Assembly: GCA_945952065.1 (NCBI GenBank)
Contig: CAMFGY010000001.1
Span: 1-64,000, forward strand
DNA length: 64,000 nucleotides
From: an uncultured Burkholderiales bacterium
GTDB taxonomy: Bacteria; Pseudomonadota; Gammaproteobacteria; Burkholderiales; Burkholderiaceae_C
Direction: 5' to 3'
A program made the translations under genes and the position numbers. Below are positions 34,996 through 42,774 of this stretch, piece after piece. Numbering within the stretch: the stretch's first letter is position 1; every line of letters begins with the position of its first letter. Below the pieces are notes generated by a model, which worked only from the letters and a program-made list of their open reading frames with translations, was not told the DNA's origin and did no database searches.

Positions 34996-35919
34996 ATGTC
35001 ACTGGACGACCGCGACGGCAAGATTTGGATGGACGGCGAATTGGTGGAATGGCGCGATGCCAAGATCCATGTGTTGAGCCACACCCTGCACTACGGCTGC
35101 GGCGCTTTTGAAGGCGTGCGCGCTTACAAGACCGACAAGGGCCCGGCCATCTTCCGCCTGAAAGAGCACACCGAGCGTCTGCTCAACAGCGCCAAGATCC
35201 TGCGCATGAAGATCCCCTTCACCCATGAGCAGATCGCTGAAGCACAAAAAGAGGTGGTGCGCGCCAATCAGCTGGAGAGCTGCTATTTGCGTCCGCTGAC
35301 CTGGATCGGCTCTGAAAAGCTGGGCGTCAGCCCCAAGGGCAACAAGGTGCACCTGATGGTGGCGGCCTGGGCTTGGGGCGCATATCTGGGCGAAGAAGGC
35401 ATGCGTCGCGGCATCCGCGTCAAGACCAGCAGCTACACCCGCCACCACGTCAACATCACGATGACGCAGGCCAAAACGGTCAGCAACTACACCAACTCCA
35501 TCCTGGCGAATATGGAAGCCACCGACGATGGCTACGACGAAGCCATGCTGTTGGACGCCTCGGGCTTTGTGTCCGAAGGCGCGGGCGAAAACCTCTTCGT
35601 CATCAAGAACGGCGTGGTCTACACGCCCGACCTGTCGGCCGGTGCGCTCAACGGCATCACCCGCAACACCATCTTCCACATCTGCGAGGACCTGGGCCTC
35701 AAGCTGGTGGAAAAGCGCATCACCCGCGACGAGGTCTATATCTGCGACGAAGCCTTCTTCACCGGCACCGCCGCTGAAGTGACGCCGATCCGCGAGCTGG
35801 ACCGCGTCGAGCTGGGCAGCGGTTCTCGCGGCCCCATCACCGAAAAAATCCAAACCGCGTTCTTTGACATCGTCAACGGCCGCAACCCCAAGTACGCCCA
35901 TTGGCTGACCTTGGTTTGA
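34996..35919 (+). CDS. ilvE: Branched-chain amino acid aminotransferase
   Basis: This 307-residue fold-type IV PLP enzyme has GAFEGVRAYKTDKGPAIFRL near residue 40, the PLP lysine at Lys160 (MTQAKTVSNYTNS) and the class signature EGAGENLFVIKNGVVYTPD around 195-215. It makes the last step in valine, leucine and isoleucine synthesis and the first in their breakdown. AAGGAA lies upstream of the start. It heads a run of three same-strand genes with short gaps, the second a small zinc-finger protein that accompanies ilvE in many Burkholderiales. Confidence 0.96.
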   Translation: MSLDDRDGKIWMDGELVEWRDAKIHVLSHTLHYGCGAFEGVRAYKTDKGPAIFRLKEHTERLLNSAKILRMKIPFTHEQIAEAQKEVVRANQLESCYLRPLTWIGSEKLGVSPKGNKVHLMVAAWAWGAYLGEEGMRRGIRVKTSSYTRHHVNITMTQAKTVSNYTNSILANMEATDDGYDEAMLLDASGFVSEGAGENLFVIKNGVVYTPDLSAGALNGITRNTIFHICEDLGLKLVEKRITRDEVYICDEAFFTGTAAEVTPIRELDRVELGSGSRGPITEKIQTAFFDIVNGRNPKYAHWLTLV

Positions 35920-35959
35920 CGCTGCGCCAGCCTGCCCCCTTTTGAATCGAAAGCCCAAG

Positions 35960-36166
35960 ATGAGCCAACCCCAATCTGTTGTTGAAGTGACCGCCGCCGA
36001 TGTGCAAGGCCCCGGCGTGGTGGCCTGCCCCAACCCCAAGATGACGCTGTGGAGCAGCCACCCCAAGGTCTTCATCGACGTCAGCCACGAAGGCGGCGGC
36101 AAGTGCCCTTACTGCGGCACCGTCTACCAGCTCAAGGCTGGTGAAGTGCTGCACAGCCACCACTGA
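35960..36166 (+). CDS. CHCC-type zinc-finger protein
   Basis: This 68-residue protein has one zinc site made of the C-terminal GKCPYCGTVYQL pair plus upstream Cys and His (VVACPNPKMTLWSSHPKV). This is the zf-CHCC pattern seen in the mitochondrial complex I NDUFS6 subunit and in bacterial relatives. The function in bacteria is not known; it may bind metal in an assembly process. It follows ilvE after 40 bases. Confidence 0.85.
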   Translation: MSQPQSVVEVTAADVQGPGVVACPNPKMTLWSSHPKVFIDVSHEGGGKCPYCGTVYQLKAGEVLHSHH

Positions 36167-36167
36167 A

Positions 36168-36617
36168 ATGCAGCGCAGCAAAGCCCAAGCCGCCGCCCTG
36201 TTGTCCTCGCCCGAGGACACGGAAGCGCAGTTTTACGAAGCGCTGCAGCAGGCCGATTTGGGCCGGCTGATGGCGATTTGGGCCGAGGACGAGGAGATCT
36301 CCTGCGTCCACCCCGGCGGCCCGCGGGTGGTGGGCATGGGGGCGATACGCGCTGCGTTTGAGGTGGTGTTTGCGCAAGGCGCCATCGCCGTCACGCCCGA
36401 GCGGGTGCGGCGCATCCACACCGGCGAGACCGCCATCCATCAGGTGCTGGAACGCGTCATCGTAGAAGGCTCAGATGGGCAGCAAAGCGCCTGGGTGATC
36501 GCCACCAATGTGTACCTGAAAACCGCCTTCGGCTGGCGCATGGTGGTGCACCACGCCAGCCCCGGCACCGCCCACGACATCCAAGAAGTGGTCGAAGAAC
36601 CCGCCATCTTGCATTGA
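36168..36617 (+). CDS. SnoaL-like (NTF2 fold) protein
   Basis: The product has 149 residues; the start at 36168 follows the stop of the zinc-finger gene after one base. Residues 15-135 form an NTF2-like cone: EAQFYEALQQADLGRLMAIW, then EEISCVHPGGPRVVGMGAIR, and later AWVIATNVYLKTAFGWRMVV with HHASPG. The CVHP segment and the final HHASPG are typical of the SnoaL_3 subgroup. The function is unknown. It is translationally linked to the zinc-finger gene. Confidence 0.85.
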   Translation: MQRSKAQAAALLSSPEDTEAQFYEALQQADLGRLMAIWAEDEEISCVHPGGPRVVGMGAIRAAFEVVFAQGAIAVTPERVRRIHTGETAIHQVLERVIVEGSDGQQSAWVIATNVYLKTAFGWRMVVHHASPGTAHDIQEVVEEPAILH

Positions 36618-36656
36618 TTCTTTCGGGGCGCTGATGGCGCTCCGCGCCCTCCCCGC

Positions 36657-37655
36657 ATGCAGCGATCCGCCCGAGTGATGCAGTACCAAGCCCCCCGCTG
36701 GTTGCCCGGCGGCCATGCACAAACCATCTGGCCCGCGCTGTTCTCGCGGCATAACGGCGGGCCTGCACTGAGCTTCAGACGCGAGCGTTGGGACACGCCG
36801 GATGGCGACTTTGTCGACGTCGATTGGCTGGAGGCGGGGCCCGAGTCTGAGGGGGTTGAGCGGCCCTTGCTGGTGCTGTTTCATGGCTTGGAGGGCAGCT
36901 CGCAAAGCCATTCCTCCCAGGCCTTTGCCACCGTGGCGCGCTCTCGCGGTTGGGCGTTTGCCTTGCCGCATTTCCGCGGCTGCTCGGGCGAGTTGAATCT
37001 GGCGCCGCGCGCTTATCACTCGGGTGACTTTGAAGAAGTGGGCTGGATGCTGGCGCGCTTTCGGGCACTGCACCGCGGACCGATCTTGGCCGCCGGTGTG
37101 TCCTTGGGCGGCAATGCGCTCTTGCGCTGGGCGCAAGAGCATGGGCAAAGGGCCTCGGCCACGGCGCGAGCGATTGCCTCGATCTGCTCGCCGGTGGATC
37201 TGGCCGCGGCCGGCCACGCCATCGGCAGCGGCCTCAACCGCTTGTTCTACACCCGCATGTTCCTCAAGACCATGGTGCCCAAGGCCTTGAAGAAGCTGGA
37301 GCAGCACCCCGGCCTCTTCGACGGCGAGCGCCTGCGCGCGGCCCGCGATCTCTACGAATTTGACAACCTCTTCACCGCGCCGCTGCACGGTTTTCGCAAT
37401 ACCGAAGACTATTGGAGCCGCGCTTCGGCCAAGCCGCATCTCAAGCGCATCCGCATGCCAGCCCTGGTGCTGAATGCGCGAAACGACCCCTTTGTGCCGG
37501 CCGACTGCCTGCCGCGCCCGCAAGATGCCAGCGCCTACGTCACGCTCTGGCAGCCCGCGCAGGGCGGCCATGTCGGCTTTGCCCAAGGGCGCCCACCCGG
37601 CCATGTGTTCAGCATGCCGGAGCAGGTCTGCGATTGGCTGGCTCGCTCGCTTTGA
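36657..37655 (+). CDS. YheT family alpha/beta hydrolase
   Basis: The product has 332 residues. The YheT opening APRWLPGGHAQTIWPALF is present, then LLVLFHGLEGSSQSHSSQAF (oxyanion loop), PHFRGCSGELNLAPRAYHSG, the nucleophile elbow AAGVSLGGNALLRW (Ser), the Asp in LNARNDPFVP and the His in QGGHVGFAQG. It is a cytoplasmic esterase/carboxylesterase of the ABHD1/3 type; the substrate is unknown. An in-frame ATG at 36678 is an alternative start. Confidence 0.92.
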   Translation: MQRSARVMQYQAPRWLPGGHAQTIWPALFSRHNGGPALSFRRERWDTPDGDFVDVDWLEAGPESEGVERPLLVLFHGLEGSSQSHSSQAFATVARSRGWAFALPHFRGCSGELNLAPRAYHSGDFEEVGWMLARFRALHRGPILAAGVSLGGNALLRWAQEHGQRASATARAIASICSPVDLAAAGHAIGSGLNRLFYTRMFLKTMVPKALKKLEQHPGLFDGERLRAARDLYEFDNLFTAPLHGFRNTEDYWSRASAKPHLKRIRMPALVLNARNDPFVPADCLPRPQDASAYVTLWQPAQGGHVGFAQGRPPGHVFSMPEQVCDWLARSL

Positions 37656-37689
37656 ATGAAGCGCCTCACCGCCCTCCTACACTGCGGCT

Positions 37690-38235
37690 ATGGATGCAAT
37701 CGTTGAAGCGGCCCTGAAGAAATGGCCGAATGTGCCGCACTGCTATGGCTGGCTGGCCCTGGACGCCCGCGGTGATTGGTATATGCGCGATGAGCGCATC
37801 CAAGCCGCCGGGCCTTTTCCGCAGCTCAAAGGCAGCCGCATCACCCACGAGAAACTGCGGCAGTTCATCGAGCGCAATTACGCCGTGGATGAAGCGGGCT
37901 GCTGGTATTTTCAAAACGGCCCGCAGCGGGTGTATCTGCAATTGGAAGCCGCACCTTGGGTCTGGCGGGTCGATGCCGCTACATTGCACCCCGCAGGCAC
38001 CGTGCAAAGCCACACCGGCTTGAGCACCACTGTCAGCGCCAGCTGGCTGGACGAGCAAGACCGCCTGTTCCTGGGCACGCCGCTGGGCCTGGGTCTGGTT
38101 CACAGCCTGGACATGGACTGGGCGGCCCAAGCCGTGGAGCAAGGGCTTTGGCACCCCGAGTTCTGCCACCATGCCGAGCTGCTGCAACGTTATGGCATTT
38201 GCTTGGCGCCGCAGCCTGCACAGGCCTCGGTGTGA
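37690..38235 (+). CDS. Conserved protein of unknown function (betaproteobacterial)
   Basis: The product has 181 residues, soluble, with no signal. Strongly patterned segments are VPHCYGWLALDARGDWYMRD, FIERNYAVDEAGCWYFQNGP and DEQDRLFLGTPLGLGLVHS. This looks like a uniform betaproteobacterial family annotated by DUF number (DUF2944 or DUF2946; I am not sure which). No catalytic motif stands out. It is followed by a short terminator-like hairpin at about 38328-38351. Confidence 0.65.
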   Translation: MDAIVEAALKKWPNVPHCYGWLALDARGDWYMRDERIQAAGPFPQLKGSRITHEKLRQFIERNYAVDEAGCWYFQNGPQRVYLQLEAAPWVWRVDAATLHPAGTVQSHTGLSTTVSASWLDEQDRLFLGTPLGLGLVHSLDMDWAAQAVEQGLWHPEFCHHAELLQRYGICLAPQPAQASV

Positions 38236-38327
38236 AGGGTTTTGAAACGCCCGACCGTTCAAACCCGGCTTTGTGCCGCTGACCCTGAATGCGGGCGACG
38301 GCGGCTCCAGCAAGGGGCACAGTGAGC

Positions 38328-38351
38328 GTGGGTTTTGCTCCCACTGTTTTT
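38328..38351 (+). terminator. Weak terminator
   Basis: GTGGG-TTTTGCT-CCCAC followed by TGTTTTT stands 93 bases after the stop of the preceding gene and 26 bases before the GumN-like gene. The five-base stem is short. Confidence 0.5.
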
Positions 38352-38377
38352 GAACACTCACACTTGCCCCATTGACC

Positions 38378-39301
38378 ATGCGACCTTTTGCCTCATCCCT
38401 TCGCCAGCACCTCGCCGCCTGGACCCTGCCCGCGGCTGTTGTCATGAGCTTGATCGGCCCGAGCGCCGTTTGCAGCGCAGCGCCTGATGCGCCTGCGTCA
38501 ACTGCGGCCGCCGACTATCGCCCCGCGCTGTGGCGGGTGGAGCACCAGGGTCAGCGCTCCTGGCTGTTCGGCGCCCTGCCCTGGAGCGAGCCCGGCATCA
38601 CGGCCTTGCCGGTGCCGGTGCAAGAAGCCATGACGCAAAGCGAGCAACTGGCCAGCGAGCTGCGCTTGCCCGTGCCGCCGCGTGAGGCCGCCGGCATGCT
38701 GGCCGCCTTGCGCAAGCCCGACGCCTCGTTTCGCGGCGGGCTGCCCGCCGATCTGGCCGGCGACTTCGACGCCTTGTGCCAAGAGCAGCGCCTGCCCTGC
38801 ACCGCGCTGGACACGCTGCCCCCATTTTTCGTCGTCGCAGCACTGCACAAGCTGATGGCTCAAAAAGCGGGGCTGCAACAGCAAGAGCCTTACGGCAGCA
38901 TGCAGATGGTGCACGCGGCCATGAAGGACAAGCCCTTTTTGGAACTGGAAGGAATGCAGGCCGGCTTTGAGCTCATGCACTCCATCCCCGTGGCCGACCA
39001 GCAAAGCCTGCTGCGGCGCCTCTTGATCAGCCGCGGCCAAGACAGCGTTCAAAGCTATGCCGCGTGGCGCCGCGGCGATGTGGCCAGCCTGCAGGCCCAA
39101 TGGGAAGGCTCCGCCTTCACGCCGGCCACCCGCGAGCGCATCCAACAAGCGCGCGACCAGGCCTGGAGCCAAAAAATTGCCCAGCGCTTGAAAGAAGGGC
39201 AGCGCCTGTTCGTGGCCGTGGCGCCCGGGCATCTGGGCGCCACGGGCCTGCCGGCTTTGCTGCAGGCGCAAGGGTTCAAGGTCCAACGTGTCGAGTACTG
39301 A
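38378..39301 (+). CDS. TraB/GumN family exported protein
   Basis: The product has 307 residues; the start is ATG at 38378, with a hydrophobic signal (LPAAVVMSLIGPSAVCSAA). The TraB/GumN core is visible: ALWRVEHQGQRSWLFGALPW near residue 55 and the closing LFVAVAPGHLGATGLPALLQ. In active relatives the first motif is G-T/S-x-H; here it is G-A-L-P, so a key His is missing, while the second G-H is kept. The family is of uncertain function (metal-dependent protease or folding roles have been proposed). Its last 14 bases are shared with the next gene, a sensor kinase. Confidence 0.82.
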   Translation: MRPFASSLRQHLAAWTLPAAVVMSLIGPSAVCSAAPDAPASTAAADYRPALWRVEHQGQRSWLFGALPWSEPGITALPVPVQEAMTQSEQLASELRLPVPPREAAGMLAALRKPDASFRGGLPADLAGDFDALCQEQRLPCTALDTLPPFFVVAALHKLMAQKAGLQQQEPYGSMQMVHAAMKDKPFLELEGMQAGFELMHSIPVADQQSLLRRLLISRGQDSVQSYAAWRRGDVASLQAQWEGSAFTPATRERIQQARDQAWSQKIAQRLKEGQRLFVAVAPGHLGATGLPALLQAQGFKVQRVEY

Positions 39302-40400
39302 AGCACTGCCACGCGCCGCCGCATCGGCCTGGCCCCGTTGGCGCCTGGCCGGCTTTTTGCTGTCGCTGTGCGGCCTGCAGGCCTTGCTGATTTTGTTGAT
39401 CCAGTTCGCCATGTTTGGCGAGACCGGCTTGCGCGTGGGCATGCTGCAGCGCGTCAGCGGGATGGCCTTGCTGCGCTGGGGCCTGCTGTGCGTGCTGGTT
39501 TGGCAGGCGCGCCCGGCGCAGCCTTGGTCACGCCGGCTGCCTTTGCTGATGCTGCTGGCCTGCGTGGACGCCGCCTGCATTCACGCCCTGAGCGCATGGC
39601 TCAACAGCGGCATTGCGCTGGACCCGCAGGCCTTGCACCTGAGCCCGGCGCAGCTGCGCAGCATTGGTCTGGGCGGCAGCTGGGTGGCCGCCTTGGCCCA
39701 ATACCTGCTGTTCAGCCTGGCCTGGCAAGCCCATTTGGAGCGCCGACAGCGCGCCAGCCTGGAACAAGAGGCGCGCGCCGCGCAGTTGCAAGCCTTGCAA
39801 AACCAGCTCAAGCCGCACTTTCTGTTCAATGCCATGAACACCGTGCGCGGCCTGATCTTCGAGAACCCGGCCCATGCGGCCCATCTGCTGACCGAGTTGT
39901 CCAGCTTGCTGCGCGCCAGCCTGGAGCAAAGCGGCAGCCTCTGCACCCTCGAGGAGGAGTGGCAGCTGTGTCAACGCTATCTGGCCCTGGAAAGCAGCCG
40001 CCTCGAGGCCCGGCTGCAGCTGGAGATCGCCTTGCCGCCGGCCTTGATGGGCCAGCGCCTGCCGCGCTTTGCCCTGCTGGGCCTGTGTGAGAACGCCATC
40101 AAACACGGCATCGGCGCACGGCGCGATGGCGGCTGCCTGCGCATCAGCGCGCAGCGCGAGGGCGCCCCGCATTGGCGGTTGTGTGTCGAGAACCCCTTGG
40201 CCCCAAGCAGCGCCAGCCCAGGGCCGCAGGGCTTGGGCAGTGGGCTGAATCAGCTGCGCCAAAGCCTGCGTCTGCATCTGGGGCCCGAGGCTCAATTGCT
40301 GGCGGGGCCGGATGCCAGCGGCGGCTACCGGGCCGAGTTGCGCCTGCCCTGGCAGGCGGGCGCCGAGCCCCAAGCGCAAAGTGGATGCTTGCCATGCTGA
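39288..40400 (+). CDS. LytS-type sensor histidine kinase
   Basis: The product has 370 residues. It starts with GTG at 39288, inside the last 14 bases of the GumN-like gene, so translation is coupled. Four hydrophobic segments form the membrane part (about 17-145), followed by a short coiled coil. The His_kinase domain carries the phospho-acceptor His177 in QLKPHFLFNAMNTV, the E box YLALESSRLEARL and an N box CENAIKHG. The G boxes are reduced, as usual in this family. It is followed by its LytTR regulator, with a 7-base overlap. Confidence 0.9.
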   Translation: MSSTEALPRAAASAWPRWRLAGFLLSLCGLQALLILLIQFAMFGETGLRVGMLQRVSGMALLRWGLLCVLVWQARPAQPWSRRLPLLMLLACVDAACIHALSAWLNSGIALDPQALHLSPAQLRSIGLGGSWVAALAQYLLFSLAWQAHLERRQRASLEQEARAAQLQALQNQLKPHFLFNAMNTVRGLIFENPAHAAHLLTELSSLLRASLEQSGSLCTLEEEWQLCQRYLALESSRLEARLQLEIALPPALMGQRLPRFALLGLCENAIKHGIGARRDGGCLRISAQREGAPHWRLCVENPLAPSSASPGPQGLGSGLNQLRQSLRLHLGPEAQLLAGPDASGGYRAELRLPWQAGAEPQAQSGCLPC

Positions 40401-41125
40401 GCCCCAAGCCCTTGCGCCTGCTTTTGGTGGATGACGAGCGCCTGGCGCGAGCCGAGCTGCGCCGCCTCTTGGCCGCACATGCCGATGTGGAGGTGGTCGC
40501 CGAGGCCAGTGATGGCGCCCAGGCTTTGGCCTTGCAAGCCCAGCTGCGCCCCGATGCCTTGCTGCTCGATGTGCAAATGCCCGAGCAGGATGGCCTGGCC
40601 GTGGCGCGCGCGCTGAATGCCGAGGCCCGCATCATTTTCTGCACCGCGCACGCCAGCTTTGCCGTCGAAGCTTTTGACCTCAATGCCCTGGACTATTTGG
40701 TCAAACCCATCGCAGCCGAGCGTCTGGCCCAGGCCTTGCAGCGCCTGCGAGACGAGTTACAACGGTGTAGCCCCTACCTGTCCGACGAGCATCGAGTGCT
40801 GCTGCGTCGGGGTGAGCAGATGGCCCTGATCCGGCTGGGCGATATTGCCCTGATCGAGAGCCGCGACAACTATCTGGAGCTGCGCACGCCGCAAGGCGTC
40901 TTTCTGCTGCTAGGCAGCCTCACGCGCTTGCTGCCGCGCCTGGACCCGCAGCGTTACCAGCAAATCAATCGGCAAGCCTTGGTGCGGCTGGACGCCATCG
41001 CCCGCCTGCAGCCCCGCCGCGAGCCCGGCGGCGGCCTGCAAGTCCAGCTGCACAGCGGCGAATGGCTGAACGTCTCGCGCCGCCAAAGCCAGTTGCTGCG
41101 GCAGCGCTTTAGCTGGAGCGAGTGA
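40394..41125 (+). CDS. LytTR family response regulator
   Basis: The product has 243 residues; ATG at 40394 overlaps the kinase stop by 7 bases (an ATG nine bases earlier is possible). The receiver domain runs 5-120 (LRLLLVDDERLARAELRRLL), with phospho-Asp59 in LLLDVQMPEQDG. The LytTR DNA-binding domain runs 140-240: LIRLGDIALIESRDNYLELR, then YQQINRQALVRLDAIARLQP. With the LytS-type kinase upstream it forms a complete two-component system; the target is unknown, though the coupled GumN-like gene is a natural candidate. Confidence 0.92.
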   Translation: MLSPKPLRLLLVDDERLARAELRRLLAAHADVEVVAEASDGAQALALQAQLRPDALLLDVQMPEQDGLAVARALNAEARIIFCTAHASFAVEAFDLNALDYLVKPIAAERLAQALQRLRDELQRCSPYLSDEHRVLLRRGEQMALIRLGDIALIESRDNYLELRTPQGVFLLLGSLTRLLPRLDPQRYQQINRQALVRLDAIARLQPRREPGGGLQVQLHSGEWLNVSRRQSQLLRQRFSWSE

Positions 41126-41171
41126 TCCCGACCAGGCTGGGCCCGTTTGGCGAGCCCGCATGTGCCAGCCC

Positions 41172-42020
41172 TCAGTAGGGGCGGTATTCCGGCCTATCGC
41201 GCAGCTTGCCAATGGCATCCCACCAGGCCTCGGCCTGGGCTTGGCGCGCCGCTGTCAAGCCGGGGCGGATCGCCAAATAGAAGTCGCTGCTGAGCAAGGG
41301 TTGCGGCACGATGAGCAGGTTCTGGCGCGCCAACTCGGGCGCGAGCGCCAGCGCTTCTTCGCGCAGAATCACGGCAGCATCAACACGCCCGGCCGCCAGT
41401 TTGCGCAATAGCTGCGCCGCATCAAAGGCTGTATCGTCCACCTTCAAACCCATGGTCTTCAAGGATTCGCTGGCAATACGAACGCTGGTCCTCGTGCCGA
41501 CCTTCAGTGTCGCCCGCTGCACGCCTTGAAGACGGTATCCGTCCCATTCCAAAGGCGAATCCTGACGCTTAACCCAAACCAATTGGGCGCTGGCGATGCG
41601 CCTACTCGTATCAACCGCCGCCCCGCGCATGGGGAACTGATATTCGAGCAAATTGCCTTCGGTGGGCGCCAAGAGCAAGGCATCGGCTTGCCCCTGCACC
41701 ATGCGCAGCCGACAACGCTTGGCCGGGAATACTTCGAATGCCAGATTCAGGCCCGCTTGTTTGGCGGCATCCATGAGCAAACGCTCGCCCACACCGGGCT
41801 GTTTTTCATCCAAGGTCAGATAGGGTGGGATCGGCACCGTGGCCAAGCACAAACGCCAATGCCGACTCGGCGCCGCTGGCGTCGCCGCATCTGATGAAGG
41901 CGCTGCCTGAACCAGGCCAGGCACCAATGCAAATGCCAACGCAAAAGCGAGGCCGCACAGCGCCATGCCCCCAAGCTTGGCTATCGATCGTCGTCCCCTG
42001 CTGAGCCAAAAATTGATCAT
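41172..42020 (-). CDS. Periplasmic solute-binding-like protein (SBP family 3)
   Basis: The product has 282 residues; the start at 42020 gives a signal peptide ending VQA. The pattern WRLCLATVPIPPYLTLDEKQ, GVGERLLMDAAKQAGLNLAF, DALLLAPTEGNLLEYQFPMR and AQLLRKLAAGRVDAAVILRE is the two-lobe fold of extracellular solute-binding family 3. No transporter permease or ATPase genes are nearby, so it may act as a stand-alone receptor or sensor. Convergent with the LytTR gene (46-base gap). Confidence 0.78.
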   Translation of the reverse strand: MINFWLSRGRRSIAKLGGMALCGLAFALAFALVPGLVQAAPSSDAATPAAPSRHWRLCLATVPIPPYLTLDEKQPGVGERLLMDAAKQAGLNLAFEVFPAKRCRLRMVQGQADALLLAPTEGNLLEYQFPMRGAAVDTSRRIASAQLVWVKRQDSPLEWDGYRLQGVQRATLKVGTRTSVRIASESLKTMGLKVDDTAFDAAQLLRKLAAGRVDAAVILREEALALAPELARQNLLIVPQPLLSSDFYLAIRPGLTAARQAQAEAWWDAIGKLRDRPEYRPY

Positions 42021-42059
42021 GCGGCAAGCATAAAGGGCGCCCGGCCAAAGTTCGGGCGA

Positions 42060-42087
42060 AAAAAAACCGACCCCAGGGATCGGTTTT
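42060..42087. terminator. Terminator hairpin
   Basis: AAAACCGA-CCCCAGGGA-TCGGTTTT with flanking A and T runs lies after the cytochrome c5 stop (42106, minus strand). Its core is almost identical to that of the hairpin at 30148-30168. Confidence 0.85.
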
Positions 42088-42105
42088 CTTACCGGAGGCT
42101 GCGGA

Positions 42106-42663
42106 TCAGTTGGCCGCCGAGGCTGCCGCAGCGGGTGCCTTGGGTTCGTCAAACTTGGCGCCGCCTTGGTTGGCCATGTAAACCACGGCACGGGCGATTT
42201 CATAGTCGCTGAAGTCACCACCGCCTTGTGCACCCATGGCGCCCTTGCCCTTCAGTGCCGAGGTCAGCAGTGCATCAAAGCCTGTCTTCACGCGCGGGCC
42301 CCAAGCGGCTTGATCGCCCACCTTGGGGGCACCCGCTGCACCGGTGGCGTGGCAAGCCGAGCATTGCGCTTGGAACACTTGCTCGCCGGTCTTCAGGGCG
42401 GCGGCGTTGTTCAGGTCTTTCAGCTCAATCGTGCCCACCGGCTGAATGCGCGCTGCCACGGCCATGGCTTCCAGAGCCTCGGTGCCCGCCGATGGCTTGA
42501 CACTGGAGCTCACATAGTTGGCCAGCATGATGATGACGATGATGGGCACCACAAAAGCGAAGAACACGGCCCAGGCCAATTGCTTAGGCGTCTTGATCGG
42601 GCCCTCATGGGCTTCGTCATGTGCGTGATCGTGCGCTTGGGCTTGGTCGTGGTTTGCGCTCAT
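42106..42663 (-). CDS. Membrane-anchored cytochrome c5-type protein
   Basis: The 185-residue product has a His/Asp-rich cytoplasmic N-terminus (HDQAQAHDHAHDEAHE), one membrane helix at about 29-50 and a periplasmic haem domain with C101-S-A-C-H105. GAMGAQGGGDFSDYEIARAV holds the axial Met region, as in small class I cytochromes c5. The tail is Ala/Pro-rich. It would carry electrons in the periplasm to terminal oxidases. The His-rich N-terminus could bind metals; this is inference. It is alone, followed by its terminator. Confidence 0.9.
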   Translation of the reverse strand: MSANHDQAQAHDHAHDEAHEGPIKTPKQLAWAVFFAFVVPIIVIIMLANYVSSSVKPSAGTEALEAMAVAARIQPVGTIELKDLNNAAALKTGEQVFQAQCSACHATGAAGAPKVGDQAAWGPRVKTGFDALLTSALKGKGAMGAQGGGDFSDYEIARAVVYMANQGGAKFDEPKAPAAAASAAN

Positions 42664-42774
42664 GAATTCCTCGTTGGCGTATCGTCAGAGAGATGGCAGA
42701 CAGATGGGCTGTGCCCCGCACAAACGCAGGGCGCAAAACCGCGAGATTATATCTAGCCCAAAGGGTGCCTGAAC

